From: Phycisphaerae bacterium
Lineage (GTDB): Bacteria; Planctomycetota; Phycisphaerae; UBA1845; JAFGLZ01
Assembly (NCBI GenBank): GCA_016927755.1
Contig: JAFGLZ010000183.1
Coordinates: forward strand, 1 to 64,000
DNA length: 64,000 nucleotides
Direction of reading: 5' to 3'
The notes beneath the pieces are model-generated. The model did not search any database. It was not told the DNA's origin and was given only the letters and a program-made list of their open reading frames with translations. The position numbers were made by a program, and so were the translations under genes. This document shows positions 42,033 through 51,355 of this stretch, piece after piece (within the stretch, counting starts at the first letter, position 1; every line of letters starts with the position of its first letter).

Positions 42033-44126
42033 CTACTTCCGCACCTCATGCGCCACCGGCCACGACGCCCGCCGATCGTCCTCATACAGCCCGATCTTCT
42101 CCACCGGAATCCGCTTGAAACCGAGCGCAAAGGCCGGTGAATCCTCACGCAACCGGTAGTCCTGCTTCGCCGCGTCCACGAAGTGCGGATCCACGTCCAC
42201 CAGGTTGTCCTTCAACGTCACCAGCGGCCTGGCCTTGGCCTCGATCCGATCCCACTTGCCCCCGACACAGATGTTCCGAGCGACAACGTTGCCCCTCGGA
42301 GCCGCCGGATCGTCCTTCAGGATGTTCACAAGCCTCGGATACCGCTCACTGTACGGCGGCTTGTTGTAGGCGATGCCGGAGATCGTGCCCTTCTCCTTGC
42401 CCTCCTTGATCCACGCGTCCGAGCAGCCGTGCGCCCAGCCGAGCGCCCGCGCGTCCACGTGCACCGCCGGATTACAGTCGACGAAGACGTTGTTCTCGAT
42501 CGTGCAGTCACGCCCGCCCCCGATGAACGCCGCCGCCGTCACCTTGTGAAAGACGTTGCCCCGGATCGTCGTCCCGCAAAACATGTCGTCCAGGTATACG
42601 CCGACGCAGCCCTTGCCCTCGAACCCGCTCACGTGGTGCATGTAGTTGTGGCGGATGACCGTCCCGCGCATCGTCCAGTCCCGACCCGTGTAGATCGCAC
42701 CCGCGTCGTTCGACTCGTAGCACACGCTGTGGATCTCGTTCAGCTCGATCACGTGATCGTTGCCCGAGAAGCCCATGCCCATGTGCGGCGCGTTGTGGAT
42801 CAGGTTGTGCGCCGCCCGATTGCCGACACCGTGCAGATGAATGCCCGGCTGATAGACCCGCCGCCACCGACTGTAATGGTGGATGTGGTTGTTCTCGACG
42901 AAGTGCCGACCCGGTGTGAGCGTCTTGCGATCGCCGCCCGTCACGGACACCCCGCCCGCGCCCGTCTGATAGATGTCGCACCCCACGACGCCGCTCTCCG
43001 CCCCGCCCGTGATCGCCACCGCCCAGCCTCCCACGTTGCGGATCGTGCAACCCACCACCTGCATGCCCGCCCCGCCCGCGATCGTCACCGCCCGTCCGCG
43101 CGCCGCCTCCAGCACGAAACCTCGCAGCGTCACGTACGACGCATCCTTCGTATTCACCAGCGTCGGCAAGACCGATACGATCGTCTTGCCGCTCTCGATC
43201 GGCTCCGGCGGCCAGAAGTAGAGAACGCCCGTCTGGCGATCCACGGTCCACTCGCCCGGCGAATCGATCTCGCAAAGCATGTTGAAGCCGTAGTACCACT
43301 GACCCTTGGCGTAGCCATAGCCGTGATACGGCTTGGCGAGCGTGAGAATCCGCTTCTCGACGTCGATCAACTCGAGCCTCTGCCGCTGCTCCGACCAGTC
43401 CCAGAACCAGTAGCCGTGCAACCACGGATCCTTCTCGTCGCGCCACCGCTTCGGCCGATCGCCTTCATACACGAACTGCCCGACCTTGCTGCCCGCCCGG
43501 CCGTGGATCTTGTGCCCGTCCTTGACCACGATGTCGGCGATCCGAACGAAACCTTCGTTCGGCCAGCGGGCCACCGTCATCGGCCTGTCCTTGAAGAAGA
43601 GCTCGATCCCGCCGCCCTCCGGCGAGCCGAACTCCTGGATGCCCATCGCCTTGAGATCGACCTGGAGGACCTTGCCTCGCGCCGGCTCGTCCAGCCGCTT
43701 CAGGATCGCCGGGTCCGTGACCGGCTTGAAGCCGGTCACGACCTTGCCGCCGACCAGTCGAACCTCCGCCCCGCGCTTCGCCCGATATGTAATCGGCGCG
43801 CCCTTCGTCCCCGAGTCCTCGGCCGTCAGCTCGAACGTCCGGCTCAGCTCATACACACCGCCGCCGACCTCGACGACCACCTCGCCGGCCGGCAGCTTGC
43901 CCGCCTTCCTGAGCTTGCGGATCTCGTCGCGAGCCCGCTCCAACGACGCCAAGGGCCCGTCGTCTCCGGCCACATTCGGCTGCGCCGCCCTGCCAGACCA
44001 CGCGTCGTTCCCGCCGGCGGCCACGTACAGCGTCAGTGCGTACGCCGAGCGACTCCAAACGCCGACCGCCGCGGCGGCGACGATGAGAAGGCAGACCGGG
44101 GTGCGAACGTCTCTTGTTACCGTCAT
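42033..44126 (-). CDS. Secreted right-handed parallel beta-helix protein (pectate lyase-like fold)
   Basis: 697 aa. Signal peptide CLLIVAAAAVGVWSRSAYA, then LYVAAGGNDAWSGRAAQPN, a hallmark opening of large beta-helix proteins of planctomycetes and Bacteroidetes. The helix coils are visible at residues about 330-560: VVGCTIRNVGGWAVAITGG, VVGCDIYQTGAGGVSVTGG, FVENNHIHHYSR, IRHNYMHHVSGFEGKG, IRGNVFHKVTAAA and IENNVFVDCNPA. AAGGAG precedes the ATG at 8 nt. It may act on a host or algal polysaccharide, but catalytic residues cannot be assigned. The neighbour at 39759 is convergent and also secreted. Confidence 0.82.
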   Translation of the reverse strand: MTVTRDVRTPVCLLIVAAAAVGVWSRSAYALTLYVAAGGNDAWSGRAAQPNVAGDDGPLASLERARDEIRKLRKAGKLPAGEVVVEVGGGVYELSRTFELTAEDSGTKGAPITYRAKRGAEVRLVGGKVVTGFKPVTDPAILKRLDEPARGKVLQVDLKAMGIQEFGSPEGGGIELFFKDRPMTVARWPNEGFVRIADIVVKDGHKIHGRAGSKVGQFVYEGDRPKRWRDEKDPWLHGYWFWDWSEQRQRLELIDVEKRILTLAKPYHGYGYAKGQWYYGFNMLCEIDSPGEWTVDRQTGVLYFWPPEPIESGKTIVSVLPTLVNTKDASYVTLRGFVLEAARGRAVTIAGGAGMQVVGCTIRNVGGWAVAITGGAESGVVGCDIYQTGAGGVSVTGGDRKTLTPGRHFVENNHIHHYSRWRRVYQPGIHLHGVGNRAAHNLIHNAPHMGMGFSGNDHVIELNEIHSVCYESNDAGAIYTGRDWTMRGTVIRHNYMHHVSGFEGKGCVGVYLDDMFCGTTIRGNVFHKVTAAAFIGGGRDCTIENNVFVDCNPAVHVDARALGWAHGCSDAWIKEGKEKGTISGIAYNKPPYSERYPRLVNILKDDPAAPRGNVVARNICVGGKWDRIEAKARPLVTLKDNLVDVDPHFVDAAKQDYRLREDSPAFALGFKRIPVEKIGLYEDDRRASWPVAHEVRK

Positions 44127-44269
44127 GAGCGCATCTCCTTGAGTGATCCAAGAGGATGAGCTTCGCCCCGACCCGTGCCCCAGTCAATAGGGAGTGATCG
44201 ATAGCCAAACGGTGATGCGGAATCGAGCGCCAACGACTGGTGGAACATCGACAGCCGGAGCGCGGCATC

Positions 44270-46195
44270 TCAAGCGGTGACGGGTGTCGGCTTCCTCGCC
44301 AACAAGACAGGTCGAGTTTCGGTGCCCAAGCCAAGACCCTCGCAATGGAGGCCCTTTGCCGGAGAGGACGAGACGATGGACAGGTCGTCCGATCGAAGAT
44401 GCTCGATCGCCCAGTCCATTTCCTGCCCCGTGGCGGCGTCGACCATCGGAATCCTGGCGGGTTGAAGACCGTCCCAAACCTCGATCGGGCCGCGCTTCAG
44501 CTTCCTGGCCCATCTGAGCAGCTTGGGCAAGGTCATGAGAATCCCGATCTGACCGATGAGCTGGAACAGGAGACGCTTCTTCGCCAGGGCCCGCTTGCCT
44601 GGAGTCCCCAGAATGCGGAGCACGTTCATCGGGTTGTAGAAGGTGGCGTACGCCCGCAGGATGTTCATCTGCCTCTGCCATGGCGCGGAGTGCCTGCTGG
44701 CCACGACGTGATTGCCGTCCTGGTAGGCTTGCGGAATGTCACGCCCGCCGACCGACCTGTACAACTTGCCGGCGATGGCGGCCGGCTCGAAGTCGCGAGT
44801 CCCCACCGCCGGACCGAGGTACGTGCATTGATAAGAGACCGCCCCTTGCTCGAAGACGTAACGCGCCTGGTTGAGAAGTCCCGACATGTCGCCGCGCCTC
44901 GACCGCAGCGGCTGATCGTCACTGTGAATCATCAACGCCATCGGCTGAATGCCGATCTTGTGCATGTAGGCGAAAAGCTCCTCGGTCTTGCTCTGGCTCT
45001 GGCCCTTGTCGACCAGCCCGCCGGTAAGGTCCTCGAGACCGAACCAGATCGCGCTGAGCCCCCCCTTCCTGCAAAGCGGCAGGAGATCCCGATTCTTGTA
45101 GACGTCGAACTGCGTGGCCTCGGTGTAGAAGCTCACGCGCTCCGAGAGCCGGACGCCCCCGGTGGTTGTTCGCGCAAGCTGTGTCATCATCGCGATGACC
45201 GTCTCTCGACGGTTGAAGAAGTTGTCGTCCGTGCCGAAGAACTCGCGTATCCCGAAGTTCTCGTACAGGTGCTTGATCTCGGCGGCGAAACGCTCCGGGC
45301 TCTTGTGCCGCCACGTCCGCTGGTTCACAGAGGGAATCGGGCAAAAGGAGCACCGGAACTTGCACCCTTGAGTGGCCACGATCGACGAGATGATCGATCG
45401 CTTGCCAACCATTCGAGGCGTGCAGGGCTTCTCGCGAAGTCCCTGACCTCGGTGCGGCCGCTCGAGCATCCGGTAACCCGCGTCGGGCATCGGCATCTCG
45501 TCGAGATCACGAAGTATTCGCTGCACGCCCGTGTTGACCGCCACGGGGCGACCGGGCGACGCATCCGGGGATAGGTAGACCAGGCCGAGCACCTCCTCCA
45601 AACTGCCGGATCGTCTCGCCGCTTCAAAGGCGCTCCGCACGGACTCCGCCGGTGTCCAATGCTCCAGGATCTGTTGAAGCAACTCGAGCAGAACGAAAGC
45701 CTCGCCGGTCACGGCGCAGTCGGCGCCGACGCCGGCGTCCGGCCCAAGCTCGAAGTAGTCGGCGGGCTCGTAAATGGCCTTCGGCCCCCCCGCGATGATC
45801 AGCGGCCTTTCCGCCCCCATGCGGTGCGCATCCCGGATCAGATCGTACGCCGGCTCCGCGTGAACCTGCATGCCCGAGACCAGAAGGATATCCAGAGGTC
45901 CGCCGTCAAGCTTCGCCTCGCTAGGACGGAAGTTGGGCGTCCACTGCTGAAGGACGATGCGAATCTGCCGGAAACCGGAAGCGTGCAGAACGTCGCCCAA
46001 CGTCCGCACCGAGGCCGGTGCCATGAGCTTGTCGGCATACCAGTACGGAAGCATCCGCGTACGGAAATCGAAGGCGTAGACGATGCCGATTCGTAGATCG
46101 TGGGCCTCGGTGAATTCGCGGAGACGACTCATGGCTTCCGTGAGACTGCCGTCAGGCAGATGGACGTCATGGGGCTTGCGACGTGGTAACTCCAT
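44270..46195 (-). CDS. B12-binding domain radical SAM protein
   Basis: 641 aa cytoplasmic enzyme. The first 170 residues form a cobalamin-binding-like Rossmann domain (DILLVSGMQVHAEPAYDLI, RPLIIAGGPKAIYEPADYF). The classic CxHxxG of tight B12 binding is not evident. The radical SAM cluster motif CKFRCSFC has Cys278, Cys282 and Cys285. Barrel features are EFFGTDDNFFNRRETVIAMM and IWFGLEDLTGGLVDKGQS. The C-terminal 130 residues are basic and helical, resembling membrane-peripheral tails of lipid-modifying members (QLIGQIGILMTLPKLLRWAR). The substrate is unknown: lipid, hopanoid or antibiotic-like methylations occur in this class. The ATG at 46195 has AAAGG upstream. Confidence 0.85.
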   Translation of the reverse strand: MELPRRKPHDVHLPDGSLTEAMSRLREFTEAHDLRIGIVYAFDFRTRMLPYWYADKLMAPASVRTLGDVLHASGFRQIRIVLQQWTPNFRPSEAKLDGGPLDILLVSGMQVHAEPAYDLIRDAHRMGAERPLIIAGGPKAIYEPADYFELGPDAGVGADCAVTGEAFVLLELLQQILEHWTPAESVRSAFEAARRSGSLEEVLGLVYLSPDASPGRPVAVNTGVQRILRDLDEMPMPDAGYRMLERPHRGQGLREKPCTPRMVGKRSIISSIVATQGCKFRCSFCPIPSVNQRTWRHKSPERFAAEIKHLYENFGIREFFGTDDNFFNRRETVIAMMTQLARTTTGGVRLSERVSFYTEATQFDVYKNRDLLPLCRKGGLSAIWFGLEDLTGGLVDKGQSQSKTEELFAYMHKIGIQPMALMIHSDDQPLRSRRGDMSGLLNQARYVFEQGAVSYQCTYLGPAVGTRDFEPAAIAGKLYRSVGGRDIPQAYQDGNHVVASRHSAPWQRQMNILRAYATFYNPMNVLRILGTPGKRALAKKRLLFQLIGQIGILMTLPKLLRWARKLKRGPIEVWDGLQPARIPMVDAATGQEMDWAIEHLRSDDLSIVSSSPAKGLHCEGLGLGTETRPVLLARKPTPVTA

Positions 46196-46686
46196 TCAAA
46201 CCTTTCATCATCCGCGCATCGCGGCGCCAAGAACGAGCGCCACCGACGCCAGCGGACGTTTCGGAAAATCCGAGAAAACCGTGTAGTACCGCCTTTCGCG
46301 GACTCTCTGTGGTGGGATTTCAAGCTGGGTTCGTTTCGGCGAGCATCCCGCTTCGGGGTCTACCCGATCTGCGATCCCAGACACACTGTGGAGGAGGAAA
46401 GGGGGCCCATCTGTCGGTACATGCGGCCGACTTCCGGCTCCAACCCAGGCGAGACTCGCGCTCCTCAGGTCCTTGCGGACGTCGCCGTGCGGACACGATT
46501 CGCAGGGCGAGACATCCACTGGGGATGGCTAACTGGGAATGGTACGATCAGCATGGTAAGCGACGACATGGCTGAAAACATATCCAATTAGCAACAACTA
46601 CTCTATCCTTCCGCACTCGGCAAGTCAATGACAGGCGACCGAACGAACGTGCGTCTCGAGCGGATGTCGAAGGGCTGTCACGCCCT
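46196..46686. other. Interval between the B12 radical SAM gene and the RND gene
   Basis: 491 bases without a supported gene. A minus-strand promoter is proposed at 46600-46628. Frames such as 46208-46519 minus have no domain signature. Confidence 0.5.
46600..46628 (-). promoter_or_regulatory. Promoter upstream of the B12 radical SAM gene
   Basis: Minus strand: -35 TTGACT (46628-46623), 17-nt spacer, -10 TAGAGT (46605-46600). The predicted leader before the ATG at 46195 would be about 395 nt, unusually long. Confidence 0.5.
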
Positions 46687-49600
46687 TCAGTCCGTCGCCG
46701 CACGGTCGCTTCGACCGAAACGCAGGTACAGCGTCGGAAGCAGAAGCAGGTTCAGAAGCGTCGACGTCATCAGGCCGCCGAGGATGACCACCGCCATCGG
46801 AAACTCGATCTCGTGGCCTGGGCGGTTGCCGCCCATCACCAACGGCAGCAGGGCGAGTGCCGCGGTCAACGCCGTCATCAGAATCGGCGCAAGACGCTCC
46901 TCCGACCCGCGGAGAACCAACGCCGGCCCGAACAACTCGCCCTCGCCTTCGAGATGATGATAGTGACTGACGAGCATGATCCCGTTGCGAGCCGCGATGC
47001 CGACCACCGTCACGAAGCCGACCAGCGACCCCAGCGACAACACGCCGCCTGTCAGGAAGGCCGCGACGACGCCCCCAATCAACGCGAACGGCAGCGTCAG
47101 AAAGACGAGCAGCGCCGGACGCATCGAGCGAAAGTCGGCCTGCAGCAGCAGCAGAATCCCAAAGATCGAGAAGGCCGAGTAAAGGAGCAGTCGATTCCGC
47201 GTCTCCTCCCGGGCCGCGTACTCGCCGAGAAACTCCGGGTGGTATCCGCGATCGAACGACAGCGTCCGCACCTTCTCCTCGATCTCCCGCGCCACGACAC
47301 CGAGATCGCGCCCGCTGACGTTGCACGTCACGTCGATGCGACGCGACGCCCCCTCACGCTTGATGCCGTTCGACGTCGGTACGATCTCCACATCCGCAAC
47401 GTCGCCCAGCGGAACCCGCCCGCCGCCGGGAGTGTCGATCAGGAGTCGCCGGAGCGCCGCCACGTCAGTCCTCACGGATTCCGGAGACCACACGACCACG
47501 TCGAAGACCTTCTGCTCCTCGTAAACCTCGCCGACCTTCGTCCCCTTGACCAGCGTCGTCTCCGCCCGCCGAATGTCGCCAGGCGTCAGCCCGAAGTTGG
47601 CCGCCGCCTCCGGCCGTAGCCGCACCGCGATCTGCGGCACGAGCACCTGCGGCTCCACCTTCAGATTCGTCACGCCCTCGACCTCGGAGATGACCCGCCC
47701 GATCTCCTGGGCCTTGTCCCGCAGCACTTCCATGTCCGGTCCGTAAGTCCGCACGACGATCGTCGCGCTCGCCCCCGTCAGCACCTCCTTGATCCGCTCC
47801 TTCAGGTACGTCAGGACGTCGCGGTACAACCCCGGATACCCGTCGATCACTTCTTTGATCCGAGCGACCGTCGGCCCGTACTCCGCGTTGGGGTCGATGC
47901 TGATCCACAGCTCGGTGAAGTCCGTCCCGACGACTTCATCGGCGACCTCGGCCCGCCCGATGTGCGCGCCGAAGTTGCGCACGCCCGGAATCGCCCGCAG
48001 CTCGCGGCTCACGTCCGTCGTGATTCGCCGCATCGCGTCCAGCGACGTACCGGGCTTCTCGACCCAGTGCATGAGGAAATCGGTCTCTTGGAAGTCCGGC
48101 AGAAACTCCTCGCCCAGCCAGGGGGTCGCAACGCCCGTCATCACCAGCGCCACGACGAGAAATGCAGCCGCCGGCCAGGGCCGTTCGATGATTCGCGGGA
48201 GAATCGACCGGTACAAGCGCTTCAGAACGCGCGCCAGCGGCGCATCGCGACGCCGATCCGGTCCTCTGGGTAGCAGAATCAACGACATCGCCGGCGTCAC
48301 CGTCAGCGCCACGAGCAACGACGCGAGGATCGCAAGGATGTACGACAGCGCCAGGGGCCTGAAGAAAGTCCCCGCCAGCCCCCCCAGGAAGAACACCGGC
48401 AGAAACACCAGAATGACGATGAACGTCGCGTACACGACCGCGCTGCGAACCTCCAACGAGGCCTTGAGCACCACCTGAAACGCCGACTCGGGGTTCCCCG
48501 CCTCCCGATTCAATCGCAGCCGCCGCGCGATGTTCTCGACGTCGATGATCGCGTCGTCGACCACCTCGCCCACCGCGATGACGAGCCCCGCGAGCGTCAT
48601 GACGTTGATGGTCCCGCCTCGGAGATACAGCACGACTGCCGCCCCCAGAATGGACAGCGGAATCGCCACGAGGCTGATCAACGCCGTCCGCCAGTCGAAC
48701 AGAAACGCGATCAGCGTGACCGACACGAAGATGCAGCCCAACAGCATCGCGTGCGACAGGTTGTGGATCGACAGCTCGATGAACGTCGCGGGACGGAAGA
48801 TCGTCGGGTCGATCTCGACGTCCTTGAGCCCAAGCTTCAGCGCGTCCAGCGCCTGCTCCACCGCCCGAGTCACCTCGAGCGTGTTGCCCCACGGTTGCTT
48901 CTCGACGATCAGCAGCAGCCCCGGCCCGTCGTTGATGACGGCGTCGCCGATGGGCGGCGGAAACCCCTCCGTAACCTTCGCCACGTCGCCCAGGCGAATC
49001 GGTACCCCGTCGCGAAAGGCCACCAAGCTTCGAGCAAGGTCCTCAGGCTCCTCGATCGGCGACCAATGACGAACCGCCAGCCGCTGGTTCGGTGTGTCCA
49101 CGAAACCGCCCGCGCCGAGCACCGTCGCGTCGCCGGCCGCTCGCACCACTGCGTCGAGCGTGATGTCATGCGCCCGAAGCACCTCCGGATCCACCAACAC
49201 CTGGAACTGGCGGTCGCGCTGCCCCCAGATCGCCACGTTCGCCACGCCCGGAATGGCCATCAGACGCGGACGGATCGTCCATTTCGCCAGGATCGTCATG
49301 TCCATCTGCGAAAGCTTCGCCGACGACATGCCGATCTTCAGGCAGCGGCTCGTCGACGACAACGGCGAGAGCATCACCGGCGGCTTGGCCACGGCGGGCA
49401 GGCGCGACGCCTCCACCGCCAGGCGCTCCTGAACGAGCTGCCGAGCCCGCATCAGGTCGCTCCCATCCTGAAAGATCAGCACGATCGACGAAAGCCCCAG
49501 AACCGACTTCGATCGAATCGTCTGCAGCCATGCCGTCCCGTTCAGCGCGTTCTCCAGCGGCACCGTCACCAAGCTCTCCACCTCCTCGGTAGACAGCCCG

Positions 49601-49761
49601 GGAGCCTCCGTCTGAATCTCGACCAGCGGCGGGGCGAACTCGGGAAAGACGTCCAGCGGCGTAACGCGTGCCGTCTGAACGCCGACGATCATCAGCACGA
49701 TCGCCAGCGCGACGACCAGGACGCGAAATCGGAGGGATGCCGAGACGAGCCAGATAAGCAT
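46687..49761 (-). CDS. HME-type RND efflux pump (second of two)
   Basis: 1024 aa inner-membrane proton-driven pump subunit of the heavy-metal-efflux RND class (CusA/CzcA relatives). The N-terminal transmembrane helix LVSASLRFRVLVVALAIVL is followed by VTPLDVFPEFAPPLVEIQTE and APGLSTEEVESLV, typical of HME pumps. TM4 carries the charged motif GEVVDDAIIDVEN with paired aspartates for proton relay. Twelve TM segments can be placed in two blocks (about residues 340-540 and 850-1010). Cation specificity cannot be read from sequence. It is the last gene of the efflux run, 27 nt after its adaptor. The C terminus ends LYLRFGRSDRAATD. Confidence 0.92.
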   Translation of the reverse strand: MLIWLVSASLRFRVLVVALAIVLMIVGVQTARVTPLDVFPEFAPPLVEIQTEAPGLSTEEVESLVTVPLENALNGTAWLQTIRSKSVLGLSSIVLIFQDGSDLMRARQLVQERLAVEASRLPAVAKPPVMLSPLSSTSRCLKIGMSSAKLSQMDMTILAKWTIRPRLMAIPGVANVAIWGQRDRQFQVLVDPEVLRAHDITLDAVVRAAGDATVLGAGGFVDTPNQRLAVRHWSPIEEPEDLARSLVAFRDGVPIRLGDVAKVTEGFPPPIGDAVINDGPGLLLIVEKQPWGNTLEVTRAVEQALDALKLGLKDVEIDPTIFRPATFIELSIHNLSHAMLLGCIFVSVTLIAFLFDWRTALISLVAIPLSILGAAVVLYLRGGTINVMTLAGLVIAVGEVVDDAIIDVENIARRLRLNREAGNPESAFQVVLKASLEVRSAVVYATFIVILVFLPVFFLGGLAGTFFRPLALSYILAILASLLVALTVTPAMSLILLPRGPDRRRDAPLARVLKRLYRSILPRIIERPWPAAAFLVVALVMTGVATPWLGEEFLPDFQETDFLMHWVEKPGTSLDAMRRITTDVSRELRAIPGVRNFGAHIGRAEVADEVVGTDFTELWISIDPNAEYGPTVARIKEVIDGYPGLYRDVLTYLKERIKEVLTGASATIVVRTYGPDMEVLRDKAQEIGRVISEVEGVTNLKVEPQVLVPQIAVRLRPEAAANFGLTPGDIRRAETTLVKGTKVGEVYEEQKVFDVVVWSPESVRTDVAALRRLLIDTPGGGRVPLGDVADVEIVPTSNGIKREGASRRIDVTCNVSGRDLGVVAREIEEKVRTLSFDRGYHPEFLGEYAAREETRNRLLLYSAFSIFGILLLLQADFRSMRPALLVFLTLPFALIGGVVAAFLTGGVLSLGSLVGFVTVVGIAARNGIMLVSHYHHLEGEGELFGPALVLRGSEERLAPILMTALTAALALLPLVMGGNRPGHEIEFPMAVVILGGLMTSTLLNLLLLPTLYLRFGRSDRAATD

Positions 49762-49788
49762 GACGTAACCGTTCTCTTGCCCTGCGGG

Positions 49789-51051
49789 CTATTTCCCAAC
49801 GCCGAACTCGATCCCGAAAAGCTCGGCCGCCCCGGTAATCACGACGCTCGATCCGACCGCCGGACCGCGAGCCAGGATGGCCTGACCGGCGATAACGCGA
49901 AGCACCGCCACGCGCCGCCGAACAAAAACGTGTGGTTGCGTGTTCTCGTAAACCCACGTTCCGCCGTGAATGTCGTGAAGGACCGCTGACCAGGCCACCG
50001 TGCGGCTCTCTCTGGTTTCCCCTAGAGGAACGATGGCGGTGAGTCTCTCGCCGGGGCGCAACGAACCGTCGGCGTTATCGATCTCGAAAAACAGGTCAAC
50101 CGTTGCCGCGTTGGGGTTCCCCGAGGGCGGGGCCACGACCGGTTTGGCCACGCGGGACGGCGCGCCCGCCGGGTCGGCCAATCCACGTATGCGAGCGACG
50201 GCTTGCGGGTCGATCCGCTGCAGGTCTCCCACGTAAACGGGCACCCGTATCCAAAGGGGGCTATCCCCCACGATCTGGAAAAGTGGGGCCGCCGATGCCA
50301 CCGCCTGGCTCTCGCTGACCTGGACGTCCTGGATCACCCCGTTCAGCGGGGAGAGGATCGTCAGTGCAGACGGCTTGCCTTTCTCCAAATCGGCAATCAT
50401 TGAGGCAAGCATCTCGGATTGGGCCCCTGCCGCCTTCTGCCTCGCTGCCGCCAACTCGAGCTCGGCCTGTGCCTCGTCGACCGCCTTCACGCTGCCGATG
50501 TCCTGCTTGTGGAGATGCCTGGCCCGATCGAGTGCGACCCTCGCGGCGTCTTGCTGCACCTTGGCAACCGCTTCCTCACCCGTCGCCTGAACCCGCGCGG
50601 TCTCGAGATCGGCTCGCATCTTCTCCAGACTGATGCGCTCGGAAGCCGTCAGCACTTCGCGCTCGGAGATCAGCGCGGCAAGCAAACGGACCATCGGCTG
50701 GCCCTGGGTCACGCGGCTTCCCGGCGCCGGAAATCCTGCCGACGGTAGCGCCGTGACCGTGCCCGTAATCGGCGCCGAAACGGTGATGGTGCGACCCTTC
50801 GGGACCATGACCTCGCCGCCATAGACCCTCGTCTGCTGAACCTTCTCCAGCTTCACGGGAGCCGTCTTGATCCCGAGGCGCGCTTCCGCCTTGGGTTGCA
50901 GCGTAATGGTCGTCAAGGCGGACTCCTTGACGCCATTGCCCACCCTCGCGGGTGGATCGGCCTTCTTTCCGTCCGCCGCCGGCGTGTCACCCGCGCCAAG
51001 CGCGATCGGAACGGCCGCACACAGCAACAAGAAGAGCGTCTTGAGGACCAT
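49789..51051 (-). CDS. RND periplasmic adaptor (HlyD/CusB-like), partner of the second pump
   Basis: 420 aa exported membrane-fusion protein. Signal peptide LKTLFLLLCAAVPIALG, then a barrel-sandwich (VMVPKGRTITVSAPITGTVTAL ... LTILSPLNGVIQDVQVSES), an alpha-helical hairpin (ISLEKMRADLETARVQATGE ... AVDEAQAELELAAARQKAAG) and a beta-barrel with RPGERLTAIVPLGETRES. This is the normal order of CusB/CzcB-type adaptors. The start has GGAGGAGAC upstream. Only 9 nt separate it from the tiny lipoprotein gene and 27 nt from the pump gene, so these three are one transcription unit. Confidence 0.9.
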   Translation of the reverse strand: MVLKTLFLLLCAAVPIALGAGDTPAADGKKADPPARVGNGVKESALTTITLQPKAEARLGIKTAPVKLEKVQQTRVYGGEVMVPKGRTITVSAPITGTVTALPSAGFPAPGSRVTQGQPMVRLLAALISEREVLTASERISLEKMRADLETARVQATGEEAVAKVQQDAARVALDRARHLHKQDIGSVKAVDEAQAELELAAARQKAAGAQSEMLASMIADLEKGKPSALTILSPLNGVIQDVQVSESQAVASAAPLFQIVGDSPLWIRVPVYVGDLQRIDPQAVARIRGLADPAGAPSRVAKPVVAPPSGNPNAATVDLFFEIDNADGSLRPGERLTAIVPLGETRESRTVAWSAVLHDIHGGTWVYENTQPHVFVRRRVAVLRVIAGQAILARGPAVGSSVVITGAAELFGIEFGVGK

Positions 51052-51060
51052 GTCTCCTCC

Positions 51061-51234
51061 TCACAGCAAGAAGGCCGTCAGGATCTGTCTCGCGAAATCC
51101 AGAACAAACGTCTGGATCGACTCGCCGATGGCGGCCGGATCCGTGGGCAACTGACCGTCCTGGCATCCGACCAACAGCGGCAAGGTCGTCAGGCATAGCG
51201 CCACGACCCACGCGTTGAAAAGCCTAGTTCGCAT
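51061..51234 (-). CDS. Tiny lipoprotein in the efflux operon
   Basis: 57 aa: MRTRLFNAWVVALCLTTLP then a lipobox LLVGC (Cys24), and a mature part of 34 residues with an amphipathic C-terminal helix (IQTFVLDFARQILTAFLL). The ATG at 51234 is chosen because GGAGG lies 6 nt upstream, and an ATG two codons earlier has no room for a ribosome binding site. It lies between the first pump and the second adaptor with 9 nt to the latter. The hydrophobic C-terminal helix suggests membrane association or contact with the pump complex. A second short lipoprotein occurs at 63808. No family recognised. Confidence 0.75.
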   Translation of the reverse strand: MRTRLFNAWVVALCLTTLPLLVGCQDGQLPTDPAAIGESIQTFVLDFARQILTAFLL

Positions 51235-51355
51235 GTCCATCCTCCAGAACGAACGATCCAGCTCTCCCGTCCCGGGTACCGAAATCACTCGGTCACGCGG
51301 CCACCTCGCGTACCGTCTTCCACACATCCGCCAAGCCCACGCGAGTTGGCGAGGA

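Noticed and set aside
42183..44159. 658-codon plus-strand frame
   Set aside because: Antisense shadow of the beta-helix gene, which has a signal peptide, ribosome binding site and clear coils.
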